Below are positions 19,785-28,700 of a DNA stretch of 64,000 nt, piece by piece. Location of the stretch: positions 91,612,000 to 91,675,999 of the forward strand of contig OY970822.1 of NCBI GenBank assembly GCA_963853835.1, read 5' to 3'. Positions within the stretch are counted from its first letter, which is position 1, and each line of letters starts with the position of its first letter. The notes under the pieces were generated by a model that saw nothing but the letters and a program-made list of their open reading frames with translations, did not search any database and had not been told where the DNA came from. This DNA is from Calendula officinalis. Its lineage: Eukaryota > Streptophyta > Magnoliopsida > Asterales > Asteraceae. A program made the translations under genes and the position numbers.

Positions 19785-22700
19785 TTAGGAGTCGCAGCAG
19801 CAGTACCAGCAGTAGCAGTTGCAGTAGCAGTAGTAGTAGCTGTAGCAGCAGTAGCAGTAGCATAAATAGCAGTAGCAGTAGCAGCAGGAGTAGGAGTAGT
19901 AGCAGTAGCAGCAGCAGCAGCAGTAGCAGTAGCTTGAGTTGGAGCAGCAGCGTAGCAGTAGCAGCAGTAGCAGTAGCAGTTGTAGAAGTAGTAGTAGCAA
20001 TAGCATGAGCAGCAGCAATAGCATTAGCAGTAGTAGTAGAAGTAGTAGCAGCAGTAGTAGCAGTAGCAGCAGAAGTAGGAGCAGTAGCAGTAGCAGCAAC
20101 AATAGCAGTAGCAGTAGCAGTAGTAGCAGCAGTAGCAGTAATAGTAGTTGTAGTCTGAGGAGTAGCAGTAGCAGCAGGAGTAGGAGTAGCAGCAGTAGTA
20201 GCAGTAGCAGCAGTAGTAGTAGCAGCAGTAGAAGCAGCAGTAGCCGTAGTAGCAGTACAGTAGTAGGTGTAGCAGTAGCAATAGCAGTAGTAGGAGTAGT
20301 AGTAGCAGCAGTAGCAGAAGAAATAGCAGCAGCAGCAGTAGCAGCATCAATAGCAGTAGCAGTAGTAGTAGCAGTAGTAGTAGTAGCAGTACTAGCAGTA
20401 GTAGGAGTAGTAGTAGCAACAGTAGCAGTAGTAGGAGTAGGAGCTGTAGTAGCAGTAGTAGCAGTAGGAGCAGTAGTAGCAGTAGTCTGAGTTGTTGCAG
20501 TAGCAGCAGGACTAGGAGCAACAGAAGTAGTAACAGTAGCAGCAGCAGTAGTAGCAGCAACAGTAGCAGTAGCAGCAGCAGCAGTAGCGGTAGCAGTTAC
20601 AGTAGCCGTAGAAGCAGCAACAACAGTAGAAGCAGTAGCAGTAGCAGTAACAGTTTTAGTAGCGGTAGCAGCAGTAGCAGTAGCAGCAGTAGCCGTAGCA
20701 GTAGCAGTAGCAGCAGCAGTAATAGCAGTAGCAGTAGTAGTAGCAGCAATAGTAGCAGTAGCAGCAGCAGCAGCAGTAGCAGGAGCAACATCAGTAGCAG
20801 TAGTAGTAGAAGTAGCAGTAGTAGCAGCAGTAATAGCAGTAGCAGTAGCAGTAGCAGCAGGAGTAGGAGCAACAACTGTAGTAGCAGCAGCAGTAGTAGT
20901 AGCAGCAGCAGCAGTAGTAGTAGCAGCAGCAGCAGTAGCAGAAACAGTAGCAGTAGTAGGAGTAGTAGCAGTAGCAGCAGGAGTAGGAGCCGATGTAGTA
21001 GGAGCAGCAGCAGTAGGAGCAGTAGCAGTAGCAGTAGTAGTAGCAGCAGTAGCAGTAGCAGTAGTAGTAGTAGAAGTAGCAGTAGTATTAGCAGTAGCAG
21101 TAGCAGTAGCCGTAGCAGTAGCAGTAGCAGTAGCAGTAGTTGTAGCAGTAGTAGCAGTAGCAGCAGCTGTAGGAGCAGAAGTTGGAGCAGTAGCAGTAGC
21201 AGCACCAGTAGTAGTAGTAGCAGCAGGAGTAGGAGCAGTAATAGTAGCAGCACCAGTAGCAGTTGTAGCTGCAGTAGCAGTAGCAGTAGTAGTAGTTGTA
21301 GTCTGAGGAGTAGCAGTAGCAACAGGAGTATGAGCAGCAGTAATAGTAGCAGTAGTAGCAGCAGCAGTAGCAGCAGCAGTAGAAGCAGCAGTAGCAACAT
21401 CAGCAGTAGCAGTAGAAGTAGTAGGAGTTGCAGTAGCAGTTGCAGTACTAGCAGAAGTAGCAGTTGTAGTAGCAGTAGTAGCAGCAGTAGCAGCAGCAGT
21501 AGTAGCAGCAGCAGTTATAACAGTAGCAGTAGTAGCAGGAGTCGGAGCAGTAGCAGTAGCATTAGTAGTAGCAGCAGCAGTAGTAGCTGCATCAATAATA
21601 GCAGTAGCAGTAGTAGCAGTAGCAGCAGGAGTCGGAGCAGTAGCAGTAGCAGCAGTAGCATTAGTAGTAGCAGCAGCAGTAGTAGCTGCAGCAGTAATAG
21701 CAGTAGCAGTAGTAGCAGTAGCAGCAGGAGTCGGAGCAGTAGCAGTAGCAGTAGTAGGAGTTGCAGCAGCAGCAGCAGTAGCAGTTGCAGTAGGACCAGT
21801 AGCAGCAGTAGTAGTAGCAGCAGTAGCAGCAGCAGTAATTGCTGTAGTAGTAGTAGCAGTAGGAGCAGCAGCAGTAGCAGCAGCAGCAGTAGCAGTAGCG
21901 GTAGTAGCAGTAGTAGGAGTAGGAGCAGTAGTAGTAGTAGTAGTAGCAGTAGTAGCAATAGTACCAATATCAGTAGCAGCAGGAATAGGAGCAGTAGCAG
22001 CAGCAGTAGCAGTAGTAGGAGCAGAAGTAGCAGCAGTAGTAGTAGCAGTAGTAGTAGCAGTAGCAGCTGTAGTAGCAGCAGCAGTAATAGCAGTAGCAGC
22101 AGGAGTTGGAGCAGCAGCAGTAGCAGCAGCAGCAGTAGTAGCAGTAGCAGTAGAAGGAGTAGGAGCAGCAGCAGTAGCAGCAGCAGCAGTAGCAGTAGCA
22201 GTAATAGCAGTAGCAGTAGTAGTAGTAGTAGCAGTAGGAACAACAGCAGTAGCAGGACTAGGAGCAGCAACAGTAGTAGCAGTAACAACAGCAGTAGTAG
22301 TAGCAGCAGTAGCAGTAGCAGTAGTTGGAGTAGGAGCACTAGTAGCAGTAGTAGCAGTAGTAGGAGTAGTAGCAGTAGCAGCAGGAGCAGTAACAGTAGG
22401 AGTAGTAGTAGTAGCAGTAGAAGCAGCAGTATTAGCAGTAGCAGCAGCAGTAGCAGTAGTAGCAGTAGCAGCAGGAGTAGGAGCAGTAGCAGCAGTAGTA
22501 GCAGTAGCAGTAGGAGTAGGAGCAGTAGCAGTTGCAGCAGCAGCAGCAGTAACAGCAGCAGTAGCAACAATAGTAGCGGTAGCAGTAGCAGCAGTAGTAG
22601 CAGTAGGAGCAATAGTAGCAGTAGCAGCAGGAGTAGGAGCAGCGGTAGTAGCAGTAGCTGCCACAGTAGCAGTAGTTATAGTAGGAGTAGGAGTAGCAGC

Positions 22701-25700
22701 AATAGTAGCAGTAGCAGCAGCAGCAGCAGCAGTAGCAGGAGCAACATCAGTAGCAGTAGTAGTAGAAGTAGCAGTAGTAGCAGCAGTAATAGCAGTAGCA
22801 GTAGCAGCAGGAGTAGGAGCAACAACAGTAGTAGCAGCAGCAGTAGCAGTAGTAGCAACAGCAGTAGTAGTAGCAGCAGCAGCAGTAGCAGTTGCAGAAA
22901 CAGTAGCAGTAGTAGGAGTAGTAGCAGTAGCAGCAGGAGTAGGAGCCGATGTAGTAGGAGCAGCAGCAGTAGGAGCAGAAGTTGGAGCAGTAGCAGTAGC
23001 AGCACCAATAGTAGTAGTAGTAGCAGCAGGAGTAGGAGCAGTAATAGTAGCAGCACCAGTAGCAGTTGTAGCTGCAGTAGCAGTAGTAGTAGTTGTAGTC
23101 TGAGGAGTAGCAGTAGCAACAGGAGTAGGAGCAGCAGTAATAGTAGCAGTAGTAGCAGCAGCAGCAGTAGAAGCAGTAGTAGCAACATCAGCAGTAGCAG
23201 TAGCAGTAGCAGTAGTAGGAGTTGCAGTAGCAGCAATAGTAGCAGTAGCAGCAGCAGCAGCAGCAGTAGCAGGAGCAACATCAGTAGCAGTAGTAGTAGC
23301 AGTAGCAGTAGTAGCAGTAGCAGTAGCAGCAGGAGTAGGAGCAACAACAGTAGTAGCAGCTGCAGTAGCAGTAGCAGCAGCAGAAGTAGTAGTAGCAGCA
23401 GCAGCAGTAGCAATAGCAGAAACAGTAGCAGTAGTAGGAGTAGTAGCAGTAGCAGCAGGAGTATGAGCCGATGTAGTAGGAGCAGCAGCAGTAGGAGCAG
23501 TAGCAGTAGCAGTAGTAGCAGCAGAAGTAGCAGTAGCAGTGGTAGTAGTAGTAGAAGTAGCAGTAGTAGTAGCAGTAGCAGTAGCCGTAGATGTAGCAGT
23601 AGCAGTAGTAGTAGCAGTAGTAGCAGTAGCAGCAGCTGTAGGAGCAGAAGTTGGAGCAGTAGCAGTAGCAGCACCAGTAGTAGTAGTAGTAGCAGCAGGA
23701 GTAGGAGCAGTAGTAGTAGCAGCACCAGTAGCAGTTGTAGCTGCAGTAGCAGTAGCAGTAGTAGTAGTTGTAGTCTGAGATGTAGCAGTAGCAACAGGAG
23801 TAGGAGCAGCTTTAATAGTAGCAGTAGTAGCAGCAGCAGCAGTAGCAGCAGCAGTAGAAGCAGCAGTAGCAACATCAGCAGTAGCAGTAGCAGTAGCAGT
23901 AGTAGGAGTTGCAGTAGCAGTTGCAGTACTAGCAGCAGTAGCAGTTGTAGTAGAAGTAGTAGTAGCAGTAGCAGCAGCAGTAGTAGCAGCAACAGTTATA
24001 ACAGTAGCAGTAGTAGCAGGAGTTGGAGCAGTAGCAGTAGCAGCAGTAGCATTAGTAGTAGCAGCAGCAGTAGTAGCTGCAGCAATAATAGCAGTAGCAG
24101 TAGTAGCAGTAGCAGCAGGAGTCGGAGCAGTAGCAGTAGCAGCAGTAGCATTAGTAGTAGCAACAGCAGTAGTAGCTGCAGCAGTAATAGCAGTTGCAGT
24201 AGTAGCAGTAGCAGCAGGAGTCGGAGCAGTAGCAGTAGCAGTAGTAGGAGTTGCAGCAGCAGTAGCAGTTGCAGTAGGAGCAGTAGCAGAAGTAGTAGTA
24301 GCAGCAGTAGCAGCAGCAGTAATAGCTGTAGCAGTAGTAGCAGTAGTAGCAGTAGGAGCAGCAGCAGCAGCAGTAGCAGTAGCGGTAGTAGCAGTAGTAG
24401 GAGTAGGAGCAGTAGTAGTAGTAGCAGTAGTAGCAATATCAGTAGCAGCAGGAATAGGAGCAGTAGCAGTAGCAGCAGCAGTAGCTGTAGCTGTAGCAGT
24501 AGCAGTAGTAGGAGCAGAAGTAGCAGCAGTAGTAGTAGCAGTAGTAGTAGCAGTAGCAGCTGTAGTAGCAGCAGCAGTAATAGCAGTAGCAGCAGTAGCA
24601 GCAGGAGTAGGAGCAGTAGCAGTAGCAGCAGCAGCAGTTGTAGTAGCAGTAGTAGTAGCAGTAGTAGTAGCAGTAGCAGCAGTATCAGTAGCGTAAATAG
24701 CAGTAGCAGTAGCAGCAGGAGTAGTAGCAGTAGCGGAAGCAGCAGCAGTAGCAGTAGCAGTAGCTTGAGTTGGAGCAGCAGCAGTAGCAGCAGCAGCAGT
24801 AGCAGTAGCAGCAGTAGCAGCAGTAGCTGTAGCCGTAGCAGTAGCAGTAGCAGTAGCCATAGCAGGAGCTGTAGCAGTAGCATGAGCTGTAGCAGTAGCA
24901 CTAGCAGTAGCAGTAGCAACAACAGCAGCAGCAACAGCAATAGCAGTAGAAGTAGCTTTTACAGTAGCCGTAGAAGCAACAGCAGCAGCAGTAGCAGTAG
25001 CAGGAGCAGGAGCAGTAGCAGTAGCAGCAGCAGTAGCAGCAGCAACACCAGCAGTAGCAGCAACAGTAGCAGTAGCAGTAGCAGCAGCGCTAGTAGCCGC
25101 AGCAGCTGTAGCAACAGTAGTAGCGGTAGAAGTAGTAGCAGTAGTAGGAGTAGGAGCAAAAGTAGCAGTAGTAGCAGTAGTAGCAGTAGGAGCAGTAGTA
25201 GCAGTAGTCTGAGTAGTAGTAGCAGGAGTAGGAGCAGTAACATTATTAGCAGCCGCAGTAGCAGTAGTAGTAGCAGTAGTAGGAGTAGGAGCAGCAGTAG
25301 TAGCAGTAGCAACAGCTGTAGGAGCAGCACTAGGAGAAGTAGTAGCAGTATTCTGAGTAGCAGCAGTAGCAGTAGTAGCTGTAGCAGCAGGAGTAGGAGC
25401 AGTAGCAGCAGCAGCAGTAGCAGTAGTAGGAGTTGCAGCAGCAATACCAGCAGTAGCAGTAGTACTAGCAGTAGCAGCAGTAGCAGTAGCAGTAGCATAA
25501 ATAGCAGTAGCAGTAGCAGTAGGAGTAGTAGTTGTAGCAGCAGCAGCAGCAGTAGCAGTAGCAGTAGCTTCAGTTGGAGCAGCAGCAGTAGCAGCTGTAG
25601 CAGTAGTAGTAGCAGCAGTATCGGTAGCCGTAGCAGTAGCAGTAGCCATAGCAGGAGCTGTAGCAGTGGCATGAGCTGTAGCAGTAGCACTAGCAGCACC

Positions 25701-28700
25701 AGTAGCAACAACAGCAGCAGTAGCAGCAACAGCAGCCGTAGCAGCAGCAACAGCAATTGCAATAGAAGTAGCAGTTACGGTAGCCGTAGAAGCAACAGCA
25801 GCAGTAGCAGTAGCAGGAGCAGTAGCAGTAGCAGCAGCAACACCAGCAGTAGCAGCAACAGTAGCAGTAGCAGTAGCAGCAGCACTAGTAGCAGCAGCAG
25901 TAGCAGCAACAGTAGCAGTAGCAGTAGTAGAGGCAGTAGTAGCAGTAGTAGGAGTAGTTGCAGTATCAGCAGGAGTAGAAGCAGTAGCAATAGCAGTTGC
26001 AGTAGTATTAGTAGTAGTAGTAGCACTCGCAGTAGCAGTATTCGTAGCAGCAGCAGCAGCAGTAGCACCAGCAGCAGCAGTAGTAGTAGCAGTAGTTTGA
26101 GTAGTAGCAGTAGCAACAGGAGGTGGAGCAGCAGCAACAGTAGCAGTAACAGCAGCAGTAGTAGCAGCAGCAGTAGCAGTAGCAGTAGCCGTAGCAGCAG
26201 GAGTAGGAGCACCATCAGTAGTAGCAGTAACAACAGCACTAATAGCAGCAGCAGTAGCAGCAGCAGTAGCAGCAGCAGCAACAGCAGTAGCAGTAGCAGT
26301 AGTAGGAGTCGGGGGAGTAGTAGCAGTAGTAGCAATAGTAGGAGTAGTAGCAGTAGCAACATGAGTAGGAACAGTAGCAGCAGCAGTAGCAGCATCAATA
26401 GCAGTAGCAGTAGTAGTAGCAGTAGTAGTAGTAGCAGTACTAGCAGTAGTAGGAGTAGTAGTAGCAACAGTAGCAGTAGTAGGAGTAGGAGCTGTAGTAG
26501 CAGTAGTAGCAGTAGGAGCAGTAGTAGCAGTAGTCTGAGTTGTTGCAGTAGCAGCAGGACTAGGAGCAACAGAAGTAGTAACAGTAGCAGCAGCAGTAGT
26601 AGCAGCAACAGTAGCAGTAGCAGCAGCAGCAGTAGCGGTAGCAGTTACAGTAGCCGTAGAAGCAGCAACAACAGTAGAAGCAGTAGCAGTAGCAGTAACA
26701 GTTTTAGTAGCGGTAGCAGCAGTAGCAGTAGCAGCAGTAGCCGTAGCAGTAGCAGTAGCAGCAGCAGTAATAGCAGTAGCAGTAGTAGTAGCAGCAATAG
26801 TAGCAGTAGCAGCAGCAGCAGCAGTAGCAGGAGCAACATCAGTAGCAGTAGTAGTAGAAGTAGCAGTAGTAGCAGCAGTAATAGCAGTAGCAGTAGCAGT
26901 AGCAGCAGGAGTAGGAGCAACAACTGTAGTAGCAGCAGCAGTAGTAGTAGCAGCAGCAGCAGTAGTAGTAGCAGCAGCAGCAGTAGCAGAAACAGTAGCA
27001 GTAGTAGGAGTAGTAGCAGTAGCAGCAGGAGTAGGAGCCGATGTAGTAGGAGCAGCAGCAGTAGGAGCAGTAGCAGTAGCAGTAGTAGTAGCAGCAGTAG
27101 CAGTAGCAGTAGTAGTAGTAGAAGTAGCAGTAGTATTAGCAGTAGCAGTAGCAGTAGCCGTAGCAGTAGCAGTAGCAGTAGCAGTAGTTGTAGCAGTAGT
27201 AGCAGTAGCAGCAGCTGTAGGAGCAGAAGTTGGAGCAGTAGCAGTAGCAGCACCAGTAGTAGTAGTAGCAGCAGGAGTAGGAGCAGTAATAGTAGCAGCA
27301 CCAGTAGCAGTTGTAGCTGCAGTAGCAGTAGCAGTAGTAGTAGTTGTAGTCTGAGGAGTAGCAGTAGCAACAGGAGTAGGAGCAGCAGTAATAGTAGCAG
27401 TAGTAGCAGCAGCAGTAGCAGCAGCAGTAGAAGCAGCAGTAGCAACATCAGCAGTAGCAGTAGAAGTAGTAGGAGTTGCAGTAGCAGTTGCAGTACTAGC
27501 AGAAGTAGCAGTTGTAGTAGCAGTAGTAGCAGCAGTAGCAGCAGCAGTAGTAGCAGCAGCAGTTATAACAGTAGCAGTAGTAGCAGGAGTCGGAGCAGTA
27601 GCAGTAGCATTAGTAGTAGCAGCAGCAGTAGTAGCTGCATCAATAATAGCAGTAGCAGTAGTAGCAGTAGCAGCAGGAGTCGGAGCAGTAGCAGTAGCAG
27701 CAGTAGCATTAGTAGTAGCAGCAGCAGTAGTAGCTGCAGCAGTAATAGCAGTAGCAGTAGTAGCAGTAGCAGCAGGAGTCGGAGCAGTAGCAGTAGCAGT
27801 AGTAGGAGTTGCAGCAGCAGCAGCAGTAGCAGTTGCAGTAGGACCAGTAGCAGCAGTAGTAGTAGCAGCAGTAGCAGCAGCAGTAATTGCTGTAGTAGTA
27901 GTAGCAGTAGGAGCAGCAGCAGTAGCAGCAGCAGCAGTAGCAGTAGCGGTAGTAGCAGTAGTAGGAGTAGGAGCAGTAGTAGTAGTAGTAGTAGCAGTAG
28001 TAGCAATAGTACCAATATCAGTAGCAGCAGGAATAGGAGCAGTAGCAGCAGCAGTAGCAGTAGTAGGAGCAGAAGTAGCAGCAGTAGTAGTAGCAGTAGT
28101 AGTAGCAGTAGCAGCTGTAGTAGCAGCAGCAGTAATAGCAGTAGCAGCAGGAGTTGGAGCAGCAGCAGTAGCAGCAGCAGCAGTAGTAGCAGTAGCAGTA
28201 GAAGGAGTAGGAGCAGCAGCAGTAGCAGCAGCAGCAGTAGCAGTAGCAGTAATAGCAGTAGCAGTAGTAGTAGTAGTAGCAGTAGGAACAACAGCAGTAG
28301 CAGGACTAGGAGCAGCAACAGTAGTAGCAGTAACAACAGCAGTAGTAGTAGCAGCAGTAGCAGTAGCAGTAGTTGGAGTAGGAGCACTAGTAGCAGTAGT
28401 AGCAGTAGTAGGAGTAGTAGCAGTAGCAGCAGGAGCAGTAACAGTAGGAGTAGTAGTAGTAGCAGTAGAAGCAGCAGTATTAGCAGTAGCAGCAGCAGTA
28501 GCAGTAGTAGCAGTAGCAGCAGGAGTAGGAGCAGTAGCAGCAGTAGTAGCAGTAGCAGTAGGAGTAGGAGCAGTAGCAGTTGCAGCAGCAGCAGCAGTAA
28601 CAGCAGCAGTAGCAACAATAGTAGCGGTAGCAGTAGCAGCAGTAGTAGCAGTAGGAGCAATAGTAGCAGTAGCAGCAGGAGTAGGAGCAGCGGTAGTAGC

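Larger units (their letters stand above)
11702..20332. repeat. Segmental duplication, copy A
   Basis: Matches 32460-41162 through all landmarks in the same order, at offsets of 20,758 (Y), 20,818 (T), 20,821 (M to S) and 20,830 (X). Offset changes are multiples of three. Shared private features include the one-base deletion in the S word and an altered X followed by a second T. Confidence 0.88.
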